DNA of 64,000 nucleotides from Streptomyces sp. R21. Its GTDB lineage: Bacteria > Actinomycetota > Actinomycetes > Streptomycetales > Streptomycetaceae. Below, piece by piece: positions 17,825-28,426 of this stretch. How positions within the stretch are numbered: position 1 is the stretch's first letter; every line of letters starts with the position of its first letter. A model generated the notes under the pieces. That model was not told the origin of the DNA, made no database searches, and saw only the letters and a program-made list of their open reading frames with translations. Location of the stretch: the NCBI RefSeq assembly GCF_041051975.1, contig NZ_CP163435.1, positions 620,001-684,000 on the forward strand. Direction: 5' to 3'. The translations under genes and the position numbers were made by a program.

Positions 17825-19278
17825 GCGGGCAGCCGATGCCGTGCAACGTGGCCGAGCTGAGCACGCTGTTCCTGTTCGAGAAGCTCGACGCACAGCAGCT
17901 CGACCGGTTGTGCCGCGAGGGCCGCGTGGAGAAGTTCGAACCGGGCCCCGTGTACGCGGAAGGCGAGCCGGCCACCTGCTTCTTCGTGCTCCTCGAAGGC
18001 ACGCTCGTGCTCTCGCGCCGGGTCGGCAACGACGACGTGGAGATCAACCGCACGTCCCACCGCGGGGTGTACTCCGGGGCGATGCAGGCCTATCTGGGCG
18101 ACCGGGTGCGGCCGGTGTACACCAGCTCGCTGCGGGTCACCGAGCCCTCGCGCTTCTTCATCCTGCCCGCCGACACGTTCGCCGCGATCATGCAGGACTG
18201 GTTCCCGATGGCCGTCCATCTCCTGGAGGGGGTCTTCTTCGGTACGAAGACCACCCAGCAGGCGATCGGGCAGCGGGAGCGGCTGCTGGCGCTCGGCTCG
18301 CTGTCGGCCGGTCTGACCCACGAGCTCAACAACCCGGCCGCCGCGGCCGTGCGGGCCACCTCCACGCTGCGCGAGCGGGTGGCCAAGATGCGGCACAAGC
18401 TCGGCATCATCGCCGGGGGCCCGTTCACCCGTGAGGCGCTGGCCGGCCTCATCGAGATCCAGGAGCGCACGGCCGAGCGGGTCGCCAAGGCCACCGCGCT
18501 CAGCCCGCTGGAGGCATCCGACCGGGAGGACGCCCTCGCCGACTGGCTCGACGACCACGGCATCACGGAGGGCTGGCGGGTGGCGCCCACCTTCGTGCAG
18601 GCGGGTCTCGACATCGACTGGCTGGACCAGGTCGCGGCGGCCGTGGACGAGGAGATCCTCCCCAATGCCGTCGGGTGGCTCAACTACACCGTCGAGACCG
18701 AGCTGCTGATGAACGAGATCGAGGACTCCACCACCCGCATCTCCCACCTCGTCGGCGCGGCCAAGCAGTATTCCCAGCTCGACCGTGCCCCGTACCAGGT
18801 GTGCGACGTGCACGAACTCCTCGACAGCACCCTGCTGATGCTCTCCTCGAAGATCGGCTCCCGCGTCACCGTCGTCAAGGAGTACGACCGGGCGCTGCCG
18901 AAGATCCCGGCCTACCCCGGGGAGCTCAACCAGGTGTGGACGAACCTGATCGACAACGCGGTCTCGGCCATGAACGGCACGGACGGGGACGGCACGTTGA
19001 CCGTGCGGACCGCGCTCGACCGCGACCGTCTCCTCATCGAGTTCGGCGACACGGGCCCCGGAGTGCCGGAGGACATCCGCGGCCGTATCTTCGACCCCTT
19101 CTTCACCACCAAGCCGGTGGGCGAGGGCACCGGACTCGGCCTGGACATCTCCTGGCGCATCGTCGTCAACAAGCACCACGGCAGCCTCGAAGTCCAGTCC
19201 GTGCCCGGCGACACCCGTTTCCAGGTACGTCTTCCGCTGACCGCCACGGACCCCGACACCTCCGAGGAGCCGTCATGA
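17821..19278 (+). CDS. Soluble sensor histidine kinase with cyclic-nucleotide-binding-like domain
   Basis: A 485-residue kinase with no membrane segment. Residues 12-135 are a cNMP-type sensor (L-F-L-F-E-K-L-D-A-Q-Q-L, then F-E-P-G-P-V-Y-A-E-G-E-P-A-T-C-F-F-V-L-L-E-G). The phosphoacceptor H167 lies in G-L-T-H-E-L-N-N-P. The ATPase domain has the N box (N-Q-V-W-T-N-L-I-D-N-A), D-T-G-P-G-V-P, F-F-T-T-K-P and G-T-G-L-G-L-D. The ATG overlaps the stop of the receiver fusion by 4 bases, so the two are translationally coupled and are the obvious cognate pair. Confidence 0.92.
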   Translation: MSGQPMPCNVAELSTLFLFEKLDAQQLDRLCREGRVEKFEPGPVYAEGEPATCFFVLLEGTLVLSRRVGNDDVEINRTSHRGVYSGAMQAYLGDRVRPVYTSSLRVTEPSRFFILPADTFAAIMQDWFPMAVHLLEGVFFGTKTTQQAIGQRERLLALGSLSAGLTHELNNPAAAAVRATSTLRERVAKMRHKLGIIAGGPFTREALAGLIEIQERTAERVAKATALSPLEASDREDALADWLDDHGITEGWRVAPTFVQAGLDIDWLDQVAAAVDEEILPNAVGWLNYTVETELLMNEIEDSTTRISHLVGAAKQYSQLDRAPYQVCDVHELLDSTLLMLSSKIGSRVTVVKEYDRALPKIPAYPGELNQVWTNLIDNAVSAMNGTDGDGTLTVRTALDRDRLLIEFGDTGPGVPEDIRGRIFDPFFTTKPVGEGTGLGLDISWRIVVNKHHGSLEVQSVPGDTRFQVRLPLTATDPDTSEEPS

Positions 19279-19625
19279 CCGAGTCCACCGGAATCGACCC
19301 GGCCGTCCCGCCGAGCGGCACGGGGTGCGTCGAGTGCGACGCGGCGGGCGGATGGTGGTTCCATCTGCGGCGCTGCGCGCAGTGCGGTCACATCGGCTGC
19401 TGCGACGACTCCCCCGCGAAGCACGCCACCGCGCACGCGCACACCACCGGTCATCCCGTCATCCGCAGCTTCGAGCCCGGCGAGAGCTGGTTCTGGAACT
19501 TCGACACCTCCGAGGTGTACGAGTCCGGACCGGACCTCGCTCCCCCGGTCAGCCACCCCGCCGACCAGCCCGTACCCGGGCCCGCGGGGCGCGTCCCGGC
19601 GAACTGGACGGACATGTTGCGCTGA
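19275..19625 (+). CDS. UBP-type zinc finger protein
   Basis: A 116-residue protein with a ubiquitin-protease-type zinc finger: C-V-E-C, then W-W-F-H-L-R-R-C-A-Q-C-G-H-I-G-C-C-D, then H-A-T-A-H-A-H-T-T-G-H-P-V-I-R-S-F-E-P-G. In actinobacteria, which mostly lack ubiquitin, this fold usually sits in operons with the cNMP-domain kinase, as here. The start overlaps the kinase stop by 4 bases. It could sense zinc or redox state for the two-component pair. Confidence 0.88.
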   Translation: MTESTGIDPAVPPSGTGCVECDAAGGWWFHLRRCAQCGHIGCCDDSPAKHATAHAHTTGHPVIRSFEPGESWFWNFDTSEVYESGPDLAPPVSHPADQPVPGPAGRVPANWTDMLR

Positions 19626-19633
19626 GCCCCGTC

Positions 19634-20632
19634 ATGAGGAACCGGCAGGAGAAACAGGAGAAGGCGGGGGCTTTGATCGGTATCGCTGAGATCCGCGACG
19701 CGGCACAACGGATGACCGGGCATGTCGTGCGGACGCCGACCATGGTGAGCCCCGGTCTGGAAGGGCTCCTCGGGGTTCCGGTCACGGTGAAGCTCGAACT
19801 GCTCCAGCGCACCGGGTCGTTCAAGGCACGCGGAGCGACGGTACGGCTGCTCGCGCTGAGCGAGGCCGAGCGTGCGGCGGGCGTGGTGGCCGTGAGCGGC
19901 GGCAACCACGGCATCGCGCTCGCCGTGATGGCCGCCGCCCTGGATGTGAAGGCGACGGTGGTGATGCCGCGGTCGGCGCCCGCACGGGCCGCCGAGATCG
20001 TGGAGGCGTCCGGCGCGTCGCTGCGGCTGACCGACGGTATGGACAGCGCGTTCGCGCTCGTCGAGCAGTTGCGCGCCGAGGGGCTGACGCTCGTCCACCC
20101 CTTCGACGATCCCCTGGTGATCGCCGGTCAGGGCACCGTCGGCCTCGAATTCGCCGAGGACGCGGGCGAGTTGACCGACGTGCTCGTCAGCATCGGGGGC
20201 GGCGGGCTGATCTCCGGCGTCGCTGCTGCGCTGCACGCGCTGCGTCCCGGGGTGCGGGTCTGGGGCGTGGAGACCGAGGGCGCGCAGGCCATGTCGGAGG
20301 CTCTGACCGCGGGCGGCCCGGTGCCGGTGGCGCTGTCCTCGATCGTCTCCACCCTGAGCGCACCGGCCGTCTCCCGGCTGACGTACGACCATGTCTCGGC
20401 CCTGGTGACCGAGGTGCTCGTGGTCCCGGACCGGGAGGCTGTGCAAGGCACCCTCGATCTCGCCGACCACGCCAAGGTGTGGGCCGAGCCCGCCGCCGGC
20501 TGCCTGCTGCCGGCGGCACGCCGCGTTCTCGATCGCGTCGGCGAAGGGGCGCGCCTCGGCCTGGTGCTGTGCGGGGGCAACGCGACGACCTCGGACGTCA
20601 TGTCCTGGGCGGAGCGATTTCAGCTGCGCTGA
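19634..20632 (+). CDS. Threonine/serine dehydratase-like PLP enzyme
   Basis: A 332-residue fold-type II PLP enzyme. The cofactor lysine is K64 in R-T-G-S-F-K-A-R-G-A, followed by V-S-G-G-N-H-G (substrate carboxylate loop), the phosphate-binding loop S-I-G-G-G-G-L-I-S-G and the late C-G-G-N. There is no ACT regulatory domain, so this is the short catabolic or racemase-like form. The ATG at 19634 lies 9 bases after the zinc-finger stop but has a poor ribosome binding site; an in-frame TTG at 19673 preceded by GGAGAAGG is a credible alternative start. Confidence 0.85.
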   Translation: MRNRQEKQEKAGALIGIAEIRDAAQRMTGHVVRTPTMVSPGLEGLLGVPVTVKLELLQRTGSFKARGATVRLLALSEAERAAGVVAVSGGNHGIALAVMAAALDVKATVVMPRSAPARAAEIVEASGASLRLTDGMDSAFALVEQLRAEGLTLVHPFDDPLVIAGQGTVGLEFAEDAGELTDVLVSIGGGGLISGVAAALHALRPGVRVWGVETEGAQAMSEALTAGGPVPVALSSIVSTLSAPAVSRLTYDHVSALVTEVLVVPDREAVQGTLDLADHAKVWAEPAAGCLLPAARRVLDRVGEGARLGLVLCGGNATTSDVMSWAERFQLR

Positions 20633-20681
20633 GCCGAAGCAGCGTTGCCGGACTCCTGTCGGCGCACGAGCCGGAGACGCG

Positions 20682-20894
20682 TCACCTCGTGGAGAGGGTC
20701 CGAGCCTTGCGGTATTCGCCGCGTGCCAGCCGGGAGAACGTCACCGTGGCGAGCAGCGCCAGGGCGACGATCGCCCACTCCAGGGCGCCGCTGTGCTGAT
20801 CGGGGTCCACTTCGAAGACCGTGCACCGGGACGGTGCCGTCGTCGCCGCGCGCCTGCTCGAGCCTGATTCCCTTTGCCCGCGCCAGCTGTTCAT
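20682..20894 (-). CDS. Possible small membrane protein, possibly degenerate
   Basis: A 70-codon frame with one hydrophobic segment (A-L-E-W-A-I-V-A-L-A-L-L-A-T-V-T-F) near the C-terminus and a basic tail. A second reading frame immediately upstream (L-V-V-F-I-S-D-E-Q-L-A-R-A-K-G-I-R-L-E-Q) also looks protein-like, so this may be the remnant of a frameshifted gene. It lies just downstream of the VOC gene on the same strand. No family recognised. Confidence 0.3.
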   Translation of the reverse strand: MNSWRGQRESGSSRRAATTAPSRCTVFEVDPDQHSGALEWAIVALALLATVTFSRLARGEYRKARTLSTR

Positions 20895-20918
20895 CGGAGA
20901 TGAACACGACCAGGACTC

Positions 20919-21410
20919 TCAGCGCACCGACTTCCCGTACATCTCGCCGAGTTGTTCGGCGAGCAGTTCCACGCGGGCGCCGTCCGGGTCGCGGAAGTAG
21001 ATCGACGTACCGCTCTCCTCCTGGTAGTCGACCCCGGCGTCGGCCAGGCGTCCGCGCAGGCGTTGCCATGTCGTGGGGTCGACGGAGATGGCCAGGTGGT
21101 GCAGTCCGCCCAGTACTTCGGCGTACGGCCCGAGGTCGAGGCCCGGGAAGTCGAAGAAGGCCAGCAGGTTTCCGTTGCCGAGGTCGAAGAAGAAGTGGGT
21201 CGAACCCTTGTAGTCGCGGTTCTCGATCATCTCCGTGAGGGGGAACTCCAGGACGCCCTGGTAGAACCGCACGGTCCGCTCGACGTCCGAGGACAGCAGT
21301 GCCACGTGGTGCACTCCGCGGGCGGAGCTGGCCGGCCGTTCCGGGGCCAGATACACCTCCCTCAGCCGCTCACGCTCTGCTTCGATCGCCGCAAGGTCCA
21401 CTGGGCCCAT
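20919..21410 (-). CDS. VOC family protein (glyoxalase/extradiol fold)
   Basis: A 163-residue vicinal-oxygen-chelate protein. The V-H-H-V-A-L-L-S-S-D-V-E-R-T-V-R-F-Y strand, a central L-H-H-L-A-I-S-V-D strand and the C-terminal F-R-D-P-D-G-A-R-V-E-L-L strand supply His/His/Glu metal ligands typical of the superfamily. The reaction is not predictable from sequence. GAGGAG lies about 8 bases before the ATG. The 5' region holds four tandem 9-mers. Confidence 0.85.
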   Translation of the reverse strand: MGPVDLAAIEAERERLREVYLAPERPASSARGVHHVALLSSDVERTVRFYQGVLEFPLTEMIENRDYKGSTHFFFDLGNGNLLAFFDFPGLDLGPYAEVLGGLHHLAISVDPTTWQRLRGRLADAGVDYQEESGTSIYFRDPDGARVELLAEQLGEMYGKSVR

Positions 21411-21448
21411 GAGAGCTCCTCGGTTACTCGGACCGCACTGTGCATGCG

Positions 21449-21485
21449 GATGAACTGAAATGAACGGAACGAACCGAATGAACTG
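21449..21485. repeat. Four tandem imperfect 9-mers upstream of the VOC gene
   Basis: Read on the minus strand, CNGTTCNTT-like units repeat four times: CAGTTCATT, CGGTTCGTT, CCGTTCATTT (one extra base) and CAGTTCATC. They lie 39-75 bases upstream of the VOC start codon at 21410, in an unusually AT-rich stretch, and could be an iterated operator. Confidence 0.6.
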
Positions 21486-21614
21486 ATCCTGAATTCAACC
21501 ACTTTGTACGTACCCTAACCCTTCACCCCTGCCGGTCAAGCGTTGTTCCCACGGAGGAGTCGCGCCACCGGCGCAGGAGTGGTCTCCTGGAAGTGTCCTC
21601 AGGGGAGCGTTCCG

Positions 21615-22451
21615 ATGCGCCTTACCCGGATCTCCGCCTTCGCACCGCCCCGGTCGGCCGCGCCCACCGGAGCCGGTGGAGGACTGTTGCCGAAGAGGGA
21701 TCTCGCGGCGGCCTGGTTCCTGGTCGTCCTGATCGCGGTTCCCGCCTGGGCGCTCACCATTGGGCAGGCCCGGGACATGGGCGTCGAACCCGGCACGATG
21801 GGGATGGCACTGCCACTGTTCCTGCTGCTCTGGGTGACGATGATGGCGGCCATGATGCTGCCGTCCATGGCACCGGTGGCCATCACCTGGGTACGCGGCA
21901 TCGGCCGGCAGTCCTCCGGCTGGGCCCGGGCCGCGCGCACCACCGAGTTCATCGGCGGGTACCTGCTCGTGTGGACCGCCTTCGGACTGCTCGCGTACGT
22001 CGCCCTGGTCTTCACCGGCGACCTGGTGGACGACCATCCGACCGCAGGGCGCTGGATCGGCTTCGCCTCGTTCCTGCTCGCGGGCCTGTATCAGCTCGGC
22101 CCGCTCAAGTACGTCTGCCTCAGGCACTGCCGCAACCCGCTCAGCCATCTGGTGCACTACGCCGGCTTCCCGAGCCGGGCCCGCGACCTGCGGGTGGGTG
22201 TCCACCACGGCGCCTACTGCGTCGGCTGCTGCGCCGGGCTGATGGTCGTGCTCATTCCGCTCGGCATGATGAACGTGGCGGCGATGGCCGCACTGGCCGT
22301 GGTGATCTTCGTGGAGAAGCTGTGGTCCCGGGGCCCGCTGCTGGCCCGGGTCGTCGGCGTCGCCTTCCTCGTCCTGGCCGTGCTCGCCCCGTTCCAGGAC
22401 TGGCTGCTGCCGGGCCTGCAGGGGTCGATGCCGTCCATGGGCGGCATGTGA
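21615..22451 (+). CDS. DUF2182 integral membrane protein
   Basis: A 278-residue protein with about six to seven transmembrane segments. It is methionine-rich in segment 2 (W-V-T-M-M-A-A-M-M-L-P-S-M-A-P) and at the C-terminus (S-M-P-S-M-G-G-M), with a conserved H-H-G-A-Y-C-V-G-C-C loop near residue 205. DUF2182 proteins are of unknown function, but the Met/Cys/His pattern suggests metal contact. AGGGGAGCG precedes the ATG. It converges on the DUF1326 gene, a frequent genomic partner. Confidence 0.85.
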   Translation: MRLTRISAFAPPRSAAPTGAGGGLLPKRDLAAAWFLVVLIAVPAWALTIGQARDMGVEPGTMGMALPLFLLLWVTMMAAMMLPSMAPVAITWVRGIGRQSSGWARAARTTEFIGGYLLVWTAFGLLAYVALVFTGDLVDDHPTAGRWIGFASFLLAGLYQLGPLKYVCLRHCRNPLSHLVHYAGFPSRARDLRVGVHHGAYCVGCCAGLMVVLIPLGMMNVAAMAALAVVIFVEKLWSRGPLLARVVGVAFLVLAVLAPFQDWLLPGLQGSMPSMGGM

Positions 22452-22487
22452 GCCGTACGGCTGCGTGCGCACCCTCGACGAAAAGGC

Positions 22488-23141
22488 TCAGCCCGGACCG
22501 GACCAGTCGAAGGTGATCGTCTTGCTCGACTTGCCGGAACGGTTCCAGCTGAAGCCGAAGGCGTCCGCTTCGTCGGTGGTGGCGCGCCCCCAGGTGGCGA
22601 GCTGGCCCGGACCGGTCTCGCAGCCTGGCAGGTTGGTCGACTGCACCCGGGCGCCCTCCGGCGTGGTCGGGCCGGTGAGCGCCTCGGCGCGGGCCCTGAC
22701 CCGTCCCGGCACGCTGGCCCGCCAGCTGCCCAGGTCTTCGTCGATCTCGACTTCGATGGGCGCGAAGTCCATGCCCCGCACCTCCATGGCGGCCGCGCTC
22801 ATCATCTCCGCGGGCCAGCTTCCGGCCTGCCCGCCGAAGATCATCTGCAGGGCTTGGCGCTGCCCGTCGTCGGCCCGCTCGTCGAGGAAGAGCGCCGCGT
22901 ACGCGTCCGAGTGCTCGCCCCAGATGTTGCCGACGAACGAGGCGACCATCACCAGGTTCAGGCCGTCCAGCCGGACGTCGCCGTAGTTGCCCTCGCGTAT
23001 GTGCCACACCAGCGTGCCCTCGCAGTCGCCGGTGGTCGGCGGCTGCGCGAACGAGCACGGGCAGGGGATGTCGCACTTGCACACGTCGAACCAGTCGCCT
23101 GCGACCCGCCACGCAGGAATCGTCTCTGCCGCTTGTGCCAT
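22488..23141 (-). CDS. DUF1326 cysteine-rich protein
   Basis: A 217-residue soluble protein whose N-terminus holds a dense cysteine cluster, W-F-D-V-C-K-C-D-I-P-C-P-C-S-F (residues near 20-34), followed by a further Cys in G-D-C-E-G. The rest is the DUF1326 beta-rich domain. The function is unproven; the C-x-C/C-x-C cluster suggests thiolate metal binding. The ATG at 23141 has GAGGAG 8-13 bases upstream; a GTG three codons earlier would sit on that ribosome binding site. Convergent with DUF2182. Confidence 0.85.
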   Translation of the reverse strand: MAQAAETIPAWRVAGDWFDVCKCDIPCPCSFAQPPTTGDCEGTLVWHIREGNYGDVRLDGLNLVMVASFVGNIWGEHSDAYAALFLDERADDGQRQALQMIFGGQAGSWPAEMMSAAAMEVRGMDFAPIEVEIDEDLGSWRASVPGRVRARAEALTGPTTPEGARVQSTNLPGCETGPGQLATWGRATTDEADAFGFSWNRSGKSSKTITFDWSGPG

Positions 23142-23207
23142 CGTCCTCACTCCTCGTCCCCTTCCCAGTCTGCGCCTCTTCGCGGCAGGGTGAGCGACAT
23201 CTTTCGT

Positions 23208-24655
23208 CTATTCCTCCAAGGCCAGCACGTGGCAGTGCCAGGCGTCGAGGCCCACGTACAGTCCCGGAGTGATCAACTCGTCGCCGTTGCGGTCGAAGGT
23301 CTCCTTCGTGAGCAGGTCGGTCAGCCGGTGCGAGCGGCCCCCGAGGTGCGCCCACGGCAGCGGCACCTGTCCCTGGGCCGGGCCGGCGGAGTGGTTGACG
23401 ACGACCAGGTGGCGGGTGTCGGCGGTGGTCCAGCTCCAGGCCAGCAGGTTGCGGTGGGTGTCGTTGTCCGGCCAGCCCGTACAGGTCAGCAGACGCCAGT
23501 CGCCCTCCCGTACGGCGGCGCCGGCCGCGATCAGCCGGTCGTAGAAGTCGCGCAGCTGCTCGTCGACCGGTTCCTCGGGCCGGCGGGTGAGGAACACCGG
23601 GGGGCGCACCCGGCGGCCTTCGAACTGGCCCTCGTGCCAGAGCGTCGCGCCGGGCAGGGTGGCCACGGCCACGGCCGCCGCGCGCTCGCGATCGCCCGGC
23701 AGTACGGCGGCGACGCGGGGTTCGTCGTGATTCTCCAGGAAGCGCACGAGTCCGCGCTGGTAGGAGAGGTCCGCTCCGAGGTGCGCCCGTACCGAATCCG
23801 CGTTCTCGTGGAGCAGTCGGTCGTAGAGCCGCTTGTCGTAGCAGTGGTCGAAGCCCTGCTGCTGCAGGGCGCCTTCGAGATCCCAATAGGCCTCCGCGAT
23901 GAACAGGAGGTCCGGGTGGCGTTCGCGGACGCGTGGGATGACGTATGGCCAGAAGTCCTCCTCGGGGATGCGGCCCGCTCGCTCGCCCCAGGTCTTGGCG
24001 AACACGTCGTTCATCAGCAGCATCGCCATGTCGCAGCGCACACCGTCCGCCTGCTCGCCGATCGACACCAGGGTGTCCACCGCCGCCGCCCGCAGTTCGT
24101 CGCTGAAGGCGTTCACCTGGATCACGTCCTGCCAGGGCGCGAAGAACGGGTCGCGGCCACAGGCGAAGATCCGCCCGGACTCCTCGTGGAAGTCCGTCGG
24201 CACGCGAGCGAGGTCGTCGGCGGTGCCCTGGATGAGGGCGGCGGGGCGGTCGGTGAGCCAGGGGTGGTCGGGGGCCACGTGGTTGGGGACGTAGTCGAGG
24301 ATCAACCGGACGCCGCGCGTGGCGAGTTGGGCCCGCGCCTCGGCAAGGCCCTTCGGCCCGCCGAAGGTCTCGTCCACGGCGTAGTTCCGTACGCAGTACG
24401 GGGATCCGGTGATGTCGGCCGTGGAGAGGTCGGGCAGCGCCTGGCGGAACGTGGCCAGGAGGCCTTCGTCGTGCAGGGCGATCCGCAGGCCTTCGGGGCT
24501 GCGCTCCCAGACGCCCATCAGCCACACGGTGTCGATGCCGGGCCGCGCGATCTCGTCCCCGACCTCGCCGGGTACCTCGCCCAGGGTGACGCGGCGCCCG
24601 TAGCGGCCGCTCAACTCGCCCAGCCAGACGAGGGTGTTGATCTCGTAGATCGCGG

Positions 24656-24659
<4 letters not shown>
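23208..24659 (-). CDS. Alpha-amylase family glycosyl hydrolase
   Basis: A 483-residue GH13-like cytoplasmic enzyme. Conserved regions are L-I-L-D-Y-V-P-N-H-V (region I), D-G-V-R-C-D-M-A-M-L (region II with the nucleophile Asp), L-L-F-I-A-E-A-Y-W (region III Glu) and R-F-L-E-N-H-D-E-P-R (region IV). There is no signal peptide. The start overlaps the stop of the upstream glucosidase gene by 4 bases, so the two are coupled and probably act together on an intracellular alpha-glucan or glycoside. Confidence 0.88.
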
Positions 24660-27337
<2,678 letters not shown>

Positions 27338-27349
27338 CGCTCCCCCGGT

Positions 27350-27487
27350 TCAGGTCGGTTGACGGTCATGGACGCGCAGTTGGATGCCGTGGGCGATCTC
27401 GATCAGACCGAGCAGCACGCCCACCGCCAGAGGAGTGGCGCCGGACCGCGCCATGCCCAGAGCACCCAGCATCCCGCGCGCGGCCAT
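27350..27487 (-). CDS. Candidate 45-residue membrane peptide
   Basis: A short frame (MAARGMLGALG... ending H-D-R-Q-P-T) with one hydrophobic helix, ending 12 bases before the glucosidase start on the same strand. The ribosome binding site is weak (GGTGGGCAGG). It could be a small first gene of the operon or a chance frame opposite the PP2C promoter region; there is no family evidence. Confidence 0.25.
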   Translation of the reverse strand: MAARGMLGALGMARSGATPLAVGVLLGLIEIAHGIQLRVHDRQPT

Positions 27488-27583
27488 GCCTGCCCACCGG
27501 AAGTTCGGGGGCTCTTCGCCGGGGAGGGTGGCGAGGGTGCCGTCGCGGTGCCGGTGCGACGCGTCTGGCAGGATGCGCCGCTG

Positions 27584-28408
27584 ATGACGAAGACCACGGA
27601 CTGTGCCGAGTGCGGTGGAACGGTGGCTCCCGACGGCCACTGCTGGGATTGCGGGGCACCTCAGCCGGGGTTCCGCGCGCATGTGGAGATCACTGCGGAC
27701 GGCGGTGCCGCGGGGGTCAGCGACCGCGGCCGACAGCGCGGTGTCAACGCGGATGCGATGGCTCTGGCCATGAGCGGCCGGTGGACGATCGGTGTCGTGT
27801 GCGACGGGGTGTCGATGTCCCCCCGCGCGGAACGAGCCGCTCAGGTCGCGGCGGAGGTCGGCGCATCCGCGCTGGCGGCGCGGCTGCGCGACGGCGCCCT
27901 GCCGGAGGACGCGCTCACGGACGCCGCCCACCGCGCCGGTCGCGCGGTGGCCGCTTTGGCGCCGTCGGTGGACGCCGCGCCCGCGTGCACGTTTGTGGCG
28001 GGCATCGTCGGCCCGGAAGGCATCTGGACTGCCGGGATCGGCGACAGCCGGGTCTACTGGCTGCCGGACGCGGGCCCCGGGACGGCCCTGACCAAGGACG
28101 ACACGGGCGAATACGAGGCTCTCGCCGCGTGGCTGGGCGCCGATGCCGGTGAACCGGTGCCGCGGCTGCGCAGCTACCGGCCCGCGGTGGCGGGACGGTT
28201 GCTGCTGTGCACGGACGGGCTGTGGCGGCACCGTCCCGAGCCCGACGGGCTGCGGGCCGCGCTCGCCCGGCGCAGGCCCCCGTCGGCCGAGGACGCAGGA
28301 CTGCTGGAGGAAGCGCGGTCGCTGGTCGAACTCGCCCTGGCAGCGGGCGGTCCGGACAACATCACGGCACTTCTCATCCCCGTCGCGCCGAGCGTGCCGG
28401 CCTCCTGA
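27584..28408 (+). CDS. PP2C-type Ser/Thr phosphatase with N-terminal zinc ribbon
   Basis: A 274-residue protein. Residues 7-30 form a four-cysteine zinc ribbon (C-A-E-C-G-G, then C-W-D-C-G-A). The remainder is a PP2C metal-dependent phosphatase (R-G-V-N-A-D-A-M, V-V-C-D-G-V-S, A-G-I-G-D-S-R-V-Y-W, L-L-C-T-D-G-L-W, G-P-D-N-I-T). The first metal motif reads A-D-A-M where others have E-D, a deviation worth noting. Such proteins usually sit beside kinases or von Willebrand proteins, which are absent here. Confidence 0.88.
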   Translation: MTKTTDCAECGGTVAPDGHCWDCGAPQPGFRAHVEITADGGAAGVSDRGRQRGVNADAMALAMSGRWTIGVVCDGVSMSPRAERAAQVAAEVGASALAARLRDGALPEDALTDAAHRAGRAVAALAPSVDAAPACTFVAGIVGPEGIWTAGIGDSRVYWLPDAGPGTALTKDDTGEYEALAAWLGADAGEPVPRLRSYRPAVAGRLLLCTDGLWRHRPEPDGLRAALARRRPPSAEDAGLLEEARSLVELALAAGGPDNITALLIPVAPSVPAS

Positions 28409-28426
28409 GTGCGGTCGCACGGAGTC

